Assembly: GCF_013359735.1 (NCBI RefSeq)
Contig: NZ_JABFMX010000015.1
Span: 39,049-103,048 of the forward strand
DNA length: 64,000 nucleotides
Source: Arthrobacter sp. C9C5
GTDB lineage: Bacteria > Actinomycetota > Actinomycetes > Actinomycetales > Micrococcaceae
Direction of reading: 5' to 3'
A model generated the notes under the pieces. The model did not search any database. It was not told the origin of the DNA and worked only from the letters and a program-made list of their open reading frames with translations. The translations under genes and the position numbers were made by a program. Each line of letters opens with the position of its first letter. The first letter of the stretch is position 1. Below are positions 8,276 to 17,350 of this stretch, in pieces.

Positions 8276-9949
8276 ATGACCAATAGTCGTCAGCCCAGCG
8301 CGAATACCGCGCCACGAAACACCGAACAGCACTATTCTGAAGTTGCAGACCCTTCAAAGGAGACCATGACCAGTCAGCCCAACACCGGACCCGATTCAGC
8401 CGCCCAGGACATGAGCCCTGCGGAAATCCAGGCTGTCATCGACCGGATCCTCTCCAAAGATGCCCCCGCCCCGAAGGCCGGACGCAGCGCCGACGCCGGG
8501 CACCCCGGCGAGTCCAAGGCGGTGTTCGGCAAGGCCCAGGCGATTTCGCGGCTGGATGAGGAACACAGCAGCTACGACGGCGACCAGCAGGACCTCGAGG
8601 AGCGCCACGCGCTGCGCCGAACCGCCGGCCTGTCGACGGAACTCGAAGATGTCACCGAAGTCGAATACCGGCAGCTGCGCCTCGAGCGCGTCGTGCTCGC
8701 CGGGCTCTGGACCGAAGGCACCCTCGCCGACGCCGAAAACTCCCTGCGCGAACTGGCGGCCCTCGCGGAAACCGCCGGTTCCGAGGTCCTCGACGGTCTC
8801 GTCCAGCGCCGCGCCAAGCCCGACCCTGGCACCTTCCTGGGCTCCGGCAAGGCCCAGGAGCTCAAGGACATCGTGATGTCCACCGGCGCAGACACGGTGG
8901 TGGTCGACGCCGAGCTCGCCCCGTCCCAGCGCCGCGGCCTGGAAGACATCGTCAAGGTCAAAGTCATCGACCGCACGGCCCTGATCCTGGACATCTTCGC
9001 CCAGCACGCCAAGAGCCGCGAGGGCAAGGCCCAGGTGGAACTGGCGCAGCTCGAATACCTGCTCCCGCGCCTGCGCGGCTGGGGTGAGTCGATGTCGCGC
9101 CAGGCCGGTGGCCAGGTGGGCGGCGCCGGAGCCGGCATGGGTTCGCGCGGCCCCGGTGAAACCAAGATCGAGCTGGACCGACGCCGGATCCGCACCCGGA
9201 TGGCCAAGCTGCGGCGCGAAATCGCCGCGATGAAGCCGGCCCGGGAAACGAAACGGGCCAACCGCCGTCGTAATGCCGTGCCGTCGGTGGCGATCGCCGG
9301 CTACACCAACGCCGGTAAGTCCTCGCTGCTGAACCGCCTGACCGACGCCGGCGTCCTGGTGGAGAACGCGCTGTTCGCCACCCTGGACCCGACGGTCCGC
9401 AAGGCCGAAACCTCGGACGGCCTGGGCTACACCCTAGCCGACACCGTGGGCTTTGTCCGCTCGCTGCCGACCCAGCTCGTGGAGGCCTTCCGCTCCACCC
9501 TGGAGGAGGTCGCCGACTCGGACCTGATCCTGCACGTCGTCGACGTCTCCCACCCCGATCCGGAGGGCCAGATTGCGGCCGTCCGCCAGGTGTTCAGCGA
9601 AGTCGACGCCCGCAAGGTGCCGGAAATCATCGTCCTGAACAAGGCCGACGCCGCCGACCCGTTCGTGATCGAACGGCTCAAGCAGCGCGAACCGCGCCAC
9701 GTTGTGGTCTCGGCACGCACCGGGGAAGGCATCCCGGAGCTGCTCAAGGCCATCAGCGAGGGCATTCCGCGGCCCAGCGTGAAGATGGAGCTGATGATCC
9801 CGTACAACCGCGGGGACCTGCTCAGCAAGCTGCACGAGACCGACGCCGAGATCATCAGCCTCGACCACGAGGAGACCGGCACCCGTGCCGTGGTGATGGT
9901 GCGCGAGGGGCTCGCGGCCGAACTGGATTCCTTCGTCAGCAATGACTGA
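8276..9949 (+). CDS. hflX: GTPase HflX
   Basis: A 557-aa ribosome-associated GTPase that splits stalled 70S ribosomes and contributes to macrolide tolerance in actinobacteria. The HflX N-terminal domain carries RAKPDPGTFLGSGKAQEL near residue 180 and GPGETKIELDRRRI in the linker helices. The G domain holds G1 GYTNAGKSS, G3 DTVGFVRSLP and G4 LNKAD. Two in-frame starts each have their own ribosome site: ATG 8276 (AGGAGG) and ATG 8366 (AAAGGAG). The extra N-terminal residues are low-complexity, so the shorter 527-aa form is possible. It overlaps the helicase gene by 8 bp. Confidence 0.96.
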   Translation: MTNSRQPSANTAPRNTEQHYSEVADPSKETMTSQPNTGPDSAAQDMSPAEIQAVIDRILSKDAPAPKAGRSADAGHPGESKAVFGKAQAISRLDEEHSSYDGDQQDLEERHALRRTAGLSTELEDVTEVEYRQLRLERVVLAGLWTEGTLADAENSLRELAALAETAGSEVLDGLVQRRAKPDPGTFLGSGKAQELKDIVMSTGADTVVVDAELAPSQRRGLEDIVKVKVIDRTALILDIFAQHAKSREGKAQVELAQLEYLLPRLRGWGESMSRQAGGQVGGAGAGMGSRGPGETKIELDRRRIRTRMAKLRREIAAMKPARETKRANRRRNAVPSVAIAGYTNAGKSSLLNRLTDAGVLVENALFATLDPTVRKAETSDGLGYTLADTVGFVRSLPTQLVEAFRSTLEEVADSDLILHVVDVSHPDPEGQIAAVRQVFSEVDARKVPEIIVLNKADAADPFVIERLKQREPRHVVVSARTGEGIPELLKAISEGIPRPSVKMELMIPYNRGDLLSKLHETDAEIISLDHEETGTRAVVMVREGLAAELDSFVSND

Positions 9950-12080
9950 ACCAGCGGTGGCCGAAGGGGCGGCCGCGCCGTCCGAAAGCAGCCCGTCCGA
10001 AAGTGGCCCGTCCGGCGACGGCCCGGCTAAGAGCAAGGCTAAAGGCGGCCCGTCCGGCGAGCAGTTCGTGGTTGAACTGCTCGACCGGGCGGTCGCCGGC
10101 ATGGGCGGCCAGAGCCGCGACGGCCAGCACGAAATGGCCCGGCAGGTGGCGCGCGCGATCGAGACCGGCGACCACCTGCTGGTCCAGGCCGGCACCGGCA
10201 CCGGCAAGTCCCTGGCCTACCTGATTCCGTTGATCGCCCACTCGCTGGTCAGCGACAAGCCCACCCTTGTCTCCACCGCCACCCTGGCACTTCAGACCCA
10301 GATTGTCGGCAGGGACCTGCCCCGGCTCCTTAAGACCATTACCCCGGCCTTGGAGCGGCCGGTGAAGGTCGCATTGGTCAAGGGCCGGTCCAACTATGTC
10401 TGCCGCCATAAGCTCGAAGGCGGCTTCCCCTCCGAGGAGCCGTCCGAGGGCCAGCTGTTCTCCCTCGGCGAGGACACCTCCGTGCCGCACTTCGCCGCCG
10501 CGATGGGCGGCCCGTCCTCGCAGCTCGGGAAGGAAGTGGTCCGGCTCCGCGACTGGGCCGAGGACACCCAGACCGGGGACCGCGACGAGCTCATGCCGGG
10601 CGTGACCGACCGTGCCTGGCGGCAGGTCTCCGTCACCTCGATGGAGTGCCTGGGCGCGCAGAAGTGCCCGCTCGCCGCCGAATGCTTCAGCGAACTCGCC
10701 CGCCAGAACGCCGCCGACGCCGATGTGGTGGTCACCAACCACGCCATGCTGGCGGTCAGCGCCTTCGAGGGCCTTGCCGTGCTGCCCGAATACGACGTCG
10801 TGGTGGTGGACGAGGCTCACGAACTGCAGGACCGGGTCACGGGCGCCGTGTCCGGCCAGCTGTCCGTGGCCATGGTGCACGCCGCCGCCTCCGGCGCCCG
10901 CAAGCACACCGGGATCACCGTGGATGCGCTCAATAACGCCGCGTCCAACCTTGAACTCGCCATCGAGGGCGTTCCCAGCGGGCTGATGCCGAACGGACTG
11001 AACAGCGAACAGCTCGACTGCGTGGACCAGTTGCGCGACGCCTGCCGCGCCGCGCTCTCCGATTCCAAGGGGGACAGCGCCAGCACGGCCGACGGCGGCC
11101 GGCAGCTTGCACGGTCCCGGCTGATGGTGATCCTGGAACTGTGCGAACGGCTCCTGGCCGCCAAGGAGAACCGCGAGGTGGTGTGGTTCTCCCGCAACAG
11201 CAGCTTCGACCCGCAACAGGGCTACTCGCAGCCCGATGACTCGGCGCCAGCCCTGATCAACATCGCCCCGCTCAGCGTCGCCGGTCGGCTGCGCGAGGGG
11301 CTGTTCGCCGACCATACCGTCGTCCTGACGTCGGCAACCCTGGCGATCGGTTCGGCCTTCGAGCCGGCGGCCGGAGGGCTCGGACTGGTGGGCCCGGGCG
11401 CACCCAGCTGGACCGGCGTCGACGTCGGTTCACCCTTCGAATATCCGAAGCAAGGCATCCTTTACGTTGCCAAGCACCTGCCCAAGCCGGGCCGGGGAAC
11501 ATCCCCGGAAGCCCTCGATGAGCTCGAAAAGCTGATTCGCGCCTCCGGCGGCGGTGCCCTGTGTCTCTTCTCTTCCCGGCGCGCCGCCGAGGAAGCGGCC
11601 GAGGCGATGCGTCCCCGGCTGGGCCTGAGCATTTTCTGCCAAGGCGAGTCGACCATGACCGCGCTCGTGAAGCAGTTCGCCGATGAGCCGGACACCTGTC
11701 TCTTTGGCACCATGTCGCTTTGGCAGGGAGTCGACGTGCCCGGGAACTCCTGCCGCCTGGTAGTGATCGACAGGATTCCGTTCCCGCGGCCGGACGATCC
11801 GTTGATGACCGCCCGCTCCCGGGCCGTGGCCCAGTCCGGCGGCAACGGCTTCATGAGCGTCTCGGCGACCCATGCGGCGATCCGCCTCGCCCAGGGCGCC
11901 GGCCGGCTGATCCGTTCGACGTCGGACAAGGGCGTGGTCGCGGTCCTTGATTCCAGGCTGTCCACCGAACGGTACGGGGCGTTCCTCCGGGCCGCCCTGC
12001 CCCCGTTCTGGCCCACCACCGACCCATCGGTGGCCATGGCCGCACTGGAACGCCTCGCCAAGGAGAGCCCGGCCAAGTAG
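9942..12080 (+). CDS. ATP-dependent DNA helicase, DinG/YoaA (XPD-like) family
   Basis: A 712-aa superfamily 2 helicase. Walker A GTGTGKSLAYLIP is near residue 85 and the DEAH box VVVDEAHEL near 290. Four cysteines in SNYVC, MEC, QKC and AEC, spread over the region between them, match the Fe-S cluster of XPD/DinG helicases. C-terminal motifs include LFSSRRAAEEA, SLWQGVDVPG and the arginine-finger region QGAGRLIRS. The family unwinds 5'-3', resolving R-loops and forked structures after damage. It is translationally coupled to hflX (8-bp overlap), and a terminator follows its stop. Confidence 0.93.
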   Translation: MTEPAVAEGAAAPSESSPSESGPSGDGPAKSKAKGGPSGEQFVVELLDRAVAGMGGQSRDGQHEMARQVARAIETGDHLLVQAGTGTGKSLAYLIPLIAHSLVSDKPTLVSTATLALQTQIVGRDLPRLLKTITPALERPVKVALVKGRSNYVCRHKLEGGFPSEEPSEGQLFSLGEDTSVPHFAAAMGGPSSQLGKEVVRLRDWAEDTQTGDRDELMPGVTDRAWRQVSVTSMECLGAQKCPLAAECFSELARQNAADADVVVTNHAMLAVSAFEGLAVLPEYDVVVVDEAHELQDRVTGAVSGQLSVAMVHAAASGARKHTGITVDALNNAASNLELAIEGVPSGLMPNGLNSEQLDCVDQLRDACRAALSDSKGDSASTADGGRQLARSRLMVILELCERLLAAKENREVVWFSRNSSFDPQQGYSQPDDSAPALINIAPLSVAGRLREGLFADHTVVLTSATLAIGSAFEPAAGGLGLVGPGAPSWTGVDVGSPFEYPKQGILYVAKHLPKPGRGTSPEALDELEKLIRASGGGALCLFSSRRAAEEAAEAMRPRLGLSIFCQGESTMTALVKQFADEPDTCLFGTMSLWQGVDVPGNSCRLVVIDRIPFPRPDDPLMTARSRAVAQSGGNGFMSVSATHAAIRLAQGAGRLIRSTSDKGVVAVLDSRLSTERYGAFLRAALPPFWPTTDPSVAMAALERLAKESPAK

Positions 12081-12093
12081 GCGCCAACGCGAG

Positions 12094-12123
12094 AGGCCCC
12101 GTCCGGAACTGCGGACGGGGCCT
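12094..12123 (+). terminator. Hairpin terminator after the DinG-like helicase gene
   Basis: A 12-bp stem AGGCCCCGTCCG / CGGACGGGGCCT with a 6-nt loop, followed by TTCG. It lies between convergent genes and could serve both. Confidence 0.75.
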
Positions 12124-12180
12124 TCGAGCTGCCGGGAGACGGGCCAGCCGGGCGGCCGGCCGGAGTGGTGTGGCCGGGGG

Positions 12181-12939
12181 CTACAGGGAGCGCAGCACCG
12201 AGACGACCTTGCCCATGATGACGGCATGGTCGCCGAGGATCGGCTCGTACTGGGTGTTCTGCGGGAGCAGCCAGGTGTGGCCGTCCCGTTGGCGGAACGT
12301 CTTGACCGTGGCCTCGTCGTCGAGCAGGGCGGCAACGATGTCCCCGTTGACGGCATCGTTCTGACGCCGGACGACCACCCAGTCGCCGTCGCAGATGGCG
12401 GCGTCGATCATCGAATCGCCCGCCACCCGGAGCATGAACAATTCGCCGTGGCCCACCAGTTGGCGCGGCAGGGGCATCACGTCCTCCACCACCTGGTCGG
12501 CCAGGATCGGACCGCCGGCGGCGATACGGCCCACAAACGGAACCATCGCGGTGTCCGTGGCGCTGGCAAGCTCCGAGACGGCGAGGCCGCCGACAGCCCG
12601 TAGGCCGCTGGACTTCTCCACGCCGGAAATCCTGGTTGTGCCCTCATCCAGTGTCAGCGGCATGAGCACTTCCATGGCGCGCGGCCGCTTGGGGTCCCGC
12701 CGCAGGTAGCCGAGCTTTTCCAGTTGCGAGAGCTGGTGGGTGACGCTGGAGAGGCTGGCGAGCCCGACGGTGTCGCCGATCTCGCGCATCGAGGGCGGGT
12801 AGCCGTTGTCCGTCACGGAACGCTGGATGGTCTCCAGGATCTTCTTCTGCCGGACGGTCAGGCTTTTCGGCGCCCGGCCGGTCTGGGGGCTGCGCTGGGA
12901 AGCCCTCCCGCCGGCGGCTTGTGCTGCCATGTTCGCCAT
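12181..12939 (-). CDS. lexA: SOS repressor LexA
   Basis: A 252-aa repressor. The winged HTH spans residues 27-95 ([20 protein letters not shown] then [19 protein letters not shown]). The self-cleavage site lies in GRIAAGGPI, the catalytic Ser in GDSMIDAAI and the catalytic Lys in DEATVKTF. RecA filaments trigger cleavage and release the SOS genes. An alternative ATG at 12930 has better spacing to an upstream AAAGG than the one at 12939. The divergent intergenic region carries two SOS boxes, implying autoregulation together with the LysM gene. Confidence 0.97.
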   Translation of the reverse strand: MANMAAQAAGGRASQRSPQTGRAPKSLTVRQKKILETIQRSVTDNGYPPSMREIGDTVGLASLSSVTHQLSQLEKLGYLRRDPKRPRAMEVLMPLTLDEGTTRISGVEKSSGLRAVGGLAVSELASATDTAMVPFVGRIAAGGPILADQVVEDVMPLPRQLVGHGELFMLRVAGDSMIDAAICDGDWVVVRRQNDAVNGDIVAALLDDEATVKTFRQRDGHTWLLPQNTQYEPILGDHAVIMGKVVSVLRSL

Positions 12940-13075
12940 GCCTTTCCATTCCGCCCGGCCGCTGTGGCTACCGGGACCTGCCGAGCTGAAAATGTCAGAC
13001 CCCGCTGATCAACTGATGTTCATCAACACAAGTGGTTGTCCTGTGATTCAAAAGTAGGCCAGCCTGCAAGGTTTT

Positions 13076-13091
13076 TCAAACATTTGTTCTA
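13076..13091. promoter_or_regulatory. SOS box, lexA-proximal
   Basis: TCAAACATTTGTTCTA matches the SOS consensus TCGAACATNTGTTCGA with one deviation near each end. It is the lexA-proximal of the two boxes, about 137 bp upstream of the lexA start. Confidence 0.65.
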
Positions 13092-13142
13092 GCGAGTCTC
13101 GACAATGTTCGTTCATAAGTGCTAAAACAGGAACAGCAAAGT

Positions 13143-13158
13143 TCGAATATGTGTTCGA
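13143..13158. promoter_or_regulatory. SOS box, LysM-proximal
   Basis: TCGAATATGTGTTCGA has perfect TCGAA and TTCGA arms and fits the actinobacterial LexA box. It is about 160 bp from the LysM gene start. Confidence 0.85.
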
Positions 13159-13198
13159 AGCTTCACCCTCGGGCCGGTCCGCTAGTTTCGGTTCTGTG

Positions 13199-13240
13199 TT
13201 CGAAGTTTCGTGTTCGAGGGTTCGCATTCGAAGGTTTTGC
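13199..13240. repeat. Three imperfect 14-bp tandem TTCGA repeats
   Basis: Units TTCGAAGTTTCGTG, TTCGAGGGTTCGCA and TTCGAAGGTTTTGC start at 13199, 13213 and 13227. A degenerate fourth unit precedes them. TTCGA is the SOS half-site, but the 14-bp period does not recreate the 16-bp palindrome. Confidence 0.7.
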
Positions 13241-13318
13241 GTTTGACGGTTAGGCCGGTTGGCGGCAGGTACGAGGAGTACGCCGGGCGGCACAGATAAG
13301 TCCAGGAGGGCTCAGCTC

Positions 13319-13708
13319 ATGTCAGCAGTAAGCGCTATTTCCGGTTCGCTGGTTTCCATTCCCGTGCAGGCCGCACCGGCGGCACCCGCCCGGCAGGCTC
13401 CGCTGCGGCTGACCCGCCGCGGCCGGTTCGTCTTCTTCGGGCTGCCGCTGGTTCTGCTGGCCGTGCTCGTCCTCTCACTGTCCGGCTTCCTGAATGCTCC
13501 GGCCAAGGCCGCCGACTCGGCCGCGGAGCTCTCGCTCACCCCGACGGTCACCGTCACGGTCCAGCCGGGGGAGTCTCTCTGGGCCATCGCCGGCGCCGTG
13601 GCTCCGGAGCGCGATCCCCGTGACGTGGTCGCCGACATCGTTCAGCTCAACAACCTCGGAGCCGCCCGCGTGATCCCCGGCCAGCAGCTCTACGTACCCT
13701 CCAAGTAA
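13319..13708 (+). CDS. LysM-domain membrane protein, likely SOS division inhibitor (YneA/ChiZ-like)
   Basis: A 129-aa protein. A cytosolic N-terminus precedes one membrane helix (FVFFGLPLVLLAVLVLSLSG, about residues 38-57) and an extracellular LysM domain (VQPGESLWAIAGAVAP to IPGQQLYVPSK). LysM binds peptidoglycan. Divergent pairing with lexA and TM+LysM architecture match B. subtilis YneA and mycobacterial Rv2719c (ChiZ), SOS-induced proteins that delay division. That role is inferred from architecture, SOS boxes and position. The start at 13319 has an AGGAGGG ribosome site 8 nt upstream. Confidence 0.85.
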   Translation: MSAVSAISGSLVSIPVQAAPAAPARQAPLRLTRRGRFVFFGLPLVLLAVLVLSLSGFLNAPAKAADSAAELSLTPTVTVTVQPGESLWAIAGAVAPERDPRDVVADIVQLNNLGAARVIPGQQLYVPSK

Positions 13709-13797
13709 GCCGCACCCGGGCGAATGGCGCGCCGTGCCATCGGTGCCGTGGGGCGCCCCTTCGCGGTCACAGTTTCGGGGCGGGGCCGGGTCTCACT

Positions 13798-13803
13798 TAA
13801 ACT
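13798..13803 (+). promoter_or_regulatory. -10 element of a leaderless promoter for hisC
   Basis: TAAACT lies 6 nt before the hisC GTG, with no ribosome site between. It fits the leaderless pattern seen at many genes in this window. Confidence 0.5.
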
Positions 13804-13809
13804 GGGCAA

Positions 13810-14928
13810 GTGACTGACCAGCTAGAGCGCCTCAACCGACTGCCCCTCCGGACCAATCTGCGGGGACTGCGCCCCTACGGTGCGCCCCAGCTGGATGTCC
13901 CCATCCTGCTGAACGTCAACGAAAACACCCACGGCGTCCCGGCCGACGTCCGCGCCGCCATCGCCGAAGCCGTGACGGAGGCCGCTGCGGGGCTGAACCG
14001 GTACCCGGACCGCGAGTTCACCGAACTGCGGGAAGCCCTCGCCGAGTATCTCGGCCACGGACTGGACGCCACCAACATCTGGGCGGCCAACGGCTCGAAC
14101 GAAGTCCTGCAGCAAATCCTCCAGGCCTTCGGTGGCCCGGGACGCACCGCGCTCGGCTTCCCTCCCACCTACTCGATGTACCCCCTGCTCGCCGCCGGCA
14201 CGGACACCGAATACATCGTCGGAGTACGCGCCGAGGACTACGGGTTGAGCGCCGAATCGGCGGCCCGCCAGGTCCGGGAGCTGAAGCCCAATGTCGTCTT
14301 CCTCTGTTCGCCGAACAACCCCACCGGCACAGGCCTGGGGCTCGACGTGGTCGAGGCGGTCTACGAGGCCGGAGAAGCAAGCCAGACCATTGTCATCGTC
14401 GACGAGGCGTACCACGAGTTCGCCCACGACGGCACGCCCAGCGCCCTGACGCTGCTGCCCGGCCGGGAGCGGCTGATCGTCTCGCGCACTATGAGCAAGG
14501 CCTTCGCCCTGGCCGGCGCCCGGCTTGGCTACATGGCGGCGGCACCGGAGGTCACAGATGCCCTGCGCCTGGTCCGCCTCCCGTACCACCTCTCCGCCAT
14601 CACCCAGGCGACGGCGCTGGCCGCCCTGCGCCACCGGGTGGCCCTGATGGCCGACGTCGAGGACATCAAGCGCCAGCGGGACCGGATCGTGACGGAGCTG
14701 ACCCGGATGGGCCTCAAGCCGGCCGCCTCGGATTCGAACTACGTTTTCTTCGGCGGCCTCGAGAACCCGCACGAGACCTGGCAGGGTCTGCTCGACGCCG
14801 GCGTGCTCATCCGCGACGTCGGCATCCCCGGCCACCTCCGCGTGACCGCCGGAACTGAGACGGAAACCACAGCGTTTCTGGAAGCACTGGAACGGATCCT
14901 GACCGGCCACGAAGTAGAGTCCGCCTAG
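13810..14928 (+). CDS. hisC: Histidinol-phosphate aminotransferase
   Basis: A 372-aa PLP-dependent class I/II aminotransferase converting imidazole-acetol phosphate to histidinol phosphate. Visible motifs: [11 protein letters not shown] near the N-terminus, [33 protein letters not shown] (the Asp that binds the PLP nitrogen) and [17 protein letters not shown] with the PLP lysine. GTG start. It is the first gene of hisC-hisB-hisH-membrane protein-priA. hisD, which often precedes hisC in actinobacteria, is not between the LysM gene and hisC here. Confidence 0.97.
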   Translation: MTDQLERLNRLPLRTNLRGLRPYGAPQLDVPILLNVNENTHGVPADVRAAIAEAVTEAAAGLNRYPDREFTELREALAEYLGHGLDATNIWAANGSNEVLQQILQAFGGPGRTALGFPPTYSMYPLLAAGTDTEYIVGVRAEDYGLSAESAARQVRELKPNVVFLCSPNNPTGTGLGLDVVEAVYEAGEASQTIVIVDEAYHEFAHDGTPSALTLLPGRERLIVSRTMSKAFALAGARLGYMAAAPEVTDALRLVRLPYHLSAITQATALAALRHRVALMADVEDIKRQRDRIVTELTRMGLKPAASDSNYVFFGGLENPHETWQGLLDAGVLIRDVGIPGHLRVTAGTETETTAFLEALERILTGHEVESA

Positions 14929-14995
14929 ACTTAAGCCAGGACCCACGCACACCGCCCCGTTCGCCGGGCGCCCGCCTCATCCAAAGGACACCCAC

Positions 14996-15616
14996 ATGAG
15001 CAACACCGGATCAGCCGCTGCCCGGACCGCACGCATGGAGCGGACCACCAGCGAATCCTCCGTCCTGGTCGAGATCAACCTGGACGGCACCGGCGTCTCG
15101 GACATCAGCACCTCGGTGCCGTTCTACGACCACATGCTGACCGCGCTGAGCAAGCACTCCCTGATCGACATGACGGTCAAGGCCACCGGCGACACCCACA
15201 TCGACGTCCACCACACCGTGGAAGACGTCGCCATCACCTTCGGCGAGGTCCTCCGCACGGCGCTGGGCAACAAGGCAGGCATCCGCCGCTTCGGCGAGGC
15301 CACGGTCCCGCTCGATGAGGCGCTCGCGCAGGCCGTCGTCGACGTCTCCGGCCGGCCTTACCTCGTGCACGCCGGCGAACCGGCCGGCCAGGAATACCAC
15401 CTGATCGGCGGACACTTCACCGGATCCCTGACCCGGCACGTCTTCGAGGCGATCACCCTGCACGCCGGGATCTGCCTGCACATGAACGTCACCGCCGGCC
15501 GGGACCCGCACCACATCGTCGAGGCCCAGTTCAAGGCCTTCGCCCGTGCGCTCCGGGCCGCCGTGGAGCCGGACCCGCGCGTCGAGGGCATTCCCTCCAC
15601 CAAGGGCGCACTGTGA
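14996..15616 (+). CDS. hisB: Imidazoleglycerol-phosphate dehydratase
   Basis: A 206-aa monofunctional HisB that dehydrates imidazoleglycerol phosphate. The metal-binding histidine motifs are present: [34 protein letters not shown] and [17 protein letters not shown]. There is no phosphatase domain, as expected for actinobacteria. ATG with an AAAGGA ribosome site 9 nt upstream. It overlaps hisH at TGTGA. Confidence 0.98.
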   Translation: MSNTGSAAARTARMERTTSESSVLVEINLDGTGVSDISTSVPFYDHMLTALSKHSLIDMTVKATGDTHIDVHHTVEDVAITFGEVLRTALGNKAGIRRFGEATVPLDEALAQAVVDVSGRPYLVHAGEPAGQEYHLIGGHFTGSLTRHVFEAITLHAGICLHMNVTAGRDPHHIVEAQFKAFARALRAAVEPDPRVEGIPSTKGAL

Positions 15617-16371
15617 CCGGCAAGGTGCTCCGGGACGGCGCCATCATCAACCCCGACGCCGCGAGGAAGCCGGCTTCGCCGGAGGGCAAGCCCACCGTCA
15701 CCGTGCTCGACTACGGTTCCGGCAACGTCCGCTCGGCCGTCCGCGCCCTGGAACGCGCCGGGGCCGAGGTCATCCTCAGCTCCAAGCCCGAAGACGTGCT
15801 CAACGCCGACGGGCTGGTTGTCCCCGGCGTCGGTGCCTTTGAGACCGTCATGAACGAGCTCAAGGCCGTTGACGCCGTGCGCATGATCGGCCGCCGAGTC
15901 GCCGGCGGCCGGCCCGTGCTCGCGATCTGCGTGGGGCTGCAGGTCCTGTTCGAAGCCGGCGTGGAACACGGCACCGTCGCCGAGGGCATGGGGGAGTGGC
16001 CCGGCAAGGTCGAGCTCCTCCCGGCCGAGGTCGTACCGCACATGGGCTGGAACACGGTCACCGTGCCGGAGGGCTCCCGGCTCTTCGCCGGCGTCGAGAA
16101 CGAGCGCTTCTACTTTGTGCACTCCTACGGCGTCCAGCACTGGGACTTCGACGTGATCCAGCCGCGCATGGCGGCCCCGCTCGTCACCTGGTCCGAGCAC
16201 GGCGCCCCGTTCATCGCGGCGGTGGAAAACGGCCCGTTGTGCGCCACCCAGTTCCACCCGGAAAAGTCTGGCGACGCCGGTGCGCGCCTGCTGCGCAACT
16301 GGGTCGACAGCCTCCGTGGCGGCGCCAAAGCCGGCGCCGGCCAGGCCGGCACCCCGGAACAGAACGCCTAG
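15613..16371 (+). CDS. hisH: Imidazole glycerol phosphate synthase glutaminase subunit HisH
   Basis: A 252-aa class I glutamine amidotransferase supplying ammonia to HisF. The nucleophile Cys lies in [11 protein letters not shown], and the His/Glu pair in QFHPEKSG. An N-terminal extension of about 25 residues precedes [19 protein letters not shown], and an Ala/Gly tail follows the core, making it longer than the usual 205-215 aa. Its partner hisF is not in the window. GTG start, 4-bp overlap with hisB. Confidence 0.96.
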   Translation: MTGKVLRDGAIINPDAARKPASPEGKPTVTVLDYGSGNVRSAVRALERAGAEVILSSKPEDVLNADGLVVPGVGAFETVMNELKAVDAVRMIGRRVAGGRPVLAICVGLQVLFEAGVEHGTVAEGMGEWPGKVELLPAEVVPHMGWNTVTVPEGSRLFAGVENERFYFVHSYGVQHWDFDVIQPRMAAPLVTWSEHGAPFIAAVENGPLCATQFHPEKSGDAGARLLRNWVDSLRGGAKAGAGQAGTPEQNA

Positions 16372-16530
16372 ATGTGGTCCATAGTCCTGATGGGCCTTGC
16401 CGGCCTGCTGGTCGGCGGCGCCTTGTCCTTCCGCCAGCAGAAAAGCCCGCTGTGGGTCCAGATCGTGTTCTACTTCCTGGCCGGCATGTCGCTGCTGGCC
16501 GCCTGGCTCTTGACCCTGCCGGGGAACTGA
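16372..16530 (+). CDS. Small two-helix membrane protein between hisH and priA
   Basis: A 52-aa protein starting immediately after the hisH stop. Helix one is MWSIVLMGLAGLLVGGALSF, then a short RQQKSP loop, helix two about residues 28-48 (VQIVFYFLAGMSLLAAWLLT), ending PGN. The loop is positively charged, predicting both ends outside. I do not recognise a named family. It is tightly packed in the his operon and lies 60 bp before priA, so it is probably co-expressed. Its short length means automatic annotation can miss it. Confidence 0.7.
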   Translation: MWSIVLMGLAGLLVGGALSFRQQKSPLWVQIVFYFLAGMSLLAAWLLTLPGN

Positions 16531-16590
16531 CCGGCCTGCAAACGCGCTCCCTTTCCCGACCCGCCGCCCCAACACCGTGAGGACCCTACG

Positions 16591-17337
16591 ATGACCACCG
16601 AAACCCCGCTGCCGGTACTCGAGCTGCTCCCCGCCGTCGATGTCGTCAACGGCCAGGCCGTGCGCCTGGTCCAGGGCGAAGCCGGCAGCGAAACCAGCTA
16701 CGGCACGCCGCTGGAAGCCGCGCTCAACTGGCAGGAACAGGGGGCCGAATGGGTTCACCTCGTCGACCTCGACGCCGCCTTCGGCCGCGGGTCAAATGCC
16801 GAACTCTTGCGGGAGGTCGTGGGCCGGCTGGACATCAAGGTCGAGCTCTCCGGCGGCCTGCGCGACGACGAGTCCCTGGAAAAGGCCCTGGACCTCGGGG
16901 TCGCCCGGGTGAACCTGGGCACCGCGGCGCTGGAGAACCCCGAGTGGACGCAGCGGGTGATCGAGCGCTTCGGCGACAAGATCGCCGTCGGCCTCGACGT
17001 CCGCGGCACCACCCTCGCCGGCCGCGGCTGGACCAAGGAAGGCGGCGACCTCTGGGAGGTCCTCGGCCGCCTCGAGGAGGCCGGCTGCGCCCGCTACGTC
17101 GTCACCGACGTCACCAAGGACGGCACGCTGCAGGGCCCCAACGTGGAGCTGCTGCGCCAAATGGTGGAGAAGACCGGCAAGCCCGTCGTGGCTTCCGGTG
17201 GCATCTCCAGCCTCGAGGACCTTTTGGTCCTGCGCTCCCTCGTGCCGCTCGGCGTCGAGGGCGCCATCGTCGGCAAGGCCCTCTACAACGGGAACTTCAC
17301 GCTGCCCCAGGCCCTCGACGTTGCCGGCCGCCGCTAG
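16591..17337 (+). CDS. priA: Phosphoribosyl isomerase A (HisA/TrpF bifunctional)
   Basis: A 248-aa (beta-alpha)8 barrel. It opens with [19 protein letters not shown] (general acid Asp and phosphate-binding region). [11 protein letters not shown] and [10 protein letters not shown] follow, then [15 protein letters not shown], whose RGW loop is typical of actinobacterial PriA, which isomerises both ProFAR (histidine) and PRA (tryptophan). Whether the genome has a separate trpF cannot be seen, so dual function is inferred from lineage and loop. ATG with a weak GAGGA site upstream. Confidence 0.93.
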   Translation: MTTETPLPVLELLPAVDVVNGQAVRLVQGEAGSETSYGTPLEAALNWQEQGAEWVHLVDLDAAFGRGSNAELLREVVGRLDIKVELSGGLRDDESLEKALDLGVARVNLGTAALENPEWTQRVIERFGDKIAVGLDVRGTTLAGRGWTKEGGDLWEVLGRLEEAGCARYVVTDVTKDGTLQGPNVELLRQMVEKTGKPVVASGGISSLEDLLVLRSLVPLGVEGAIVGKALYNGNFTLPQALDVAGRR

Positions 17338-17350
17338 GCACATCCCAGCC

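Larger units (their letters stand above)
12940..13318. promoter_or_regulatory. Divergent lexA-LysM control region
   Basis: A 379-bp region without a gene, locally richer in A/T than its surroundings. It holds two SOS boxes and a cluster of regularly spaced TTCGA elements, annotated separately. No hairpin terminator is seen. Both flanking genes read outward from it. Confidence 0.7.

Noticed and set aside
8026..8286. An 86-codon plus-strand frame in the hflX leader
   Set aside because: No ribosome site, starts inside a palindrome, ends overlapping the hflX start, and the C-terminal half is a Pro/Ala run. Treated as untranslated leader, though a lab check would be simple.
13199..13240. CRISPR-like short repeats
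   Set aside because: Units are 14 bp without spacers and there are no cas genes; this is an operator-like tandem repeat.
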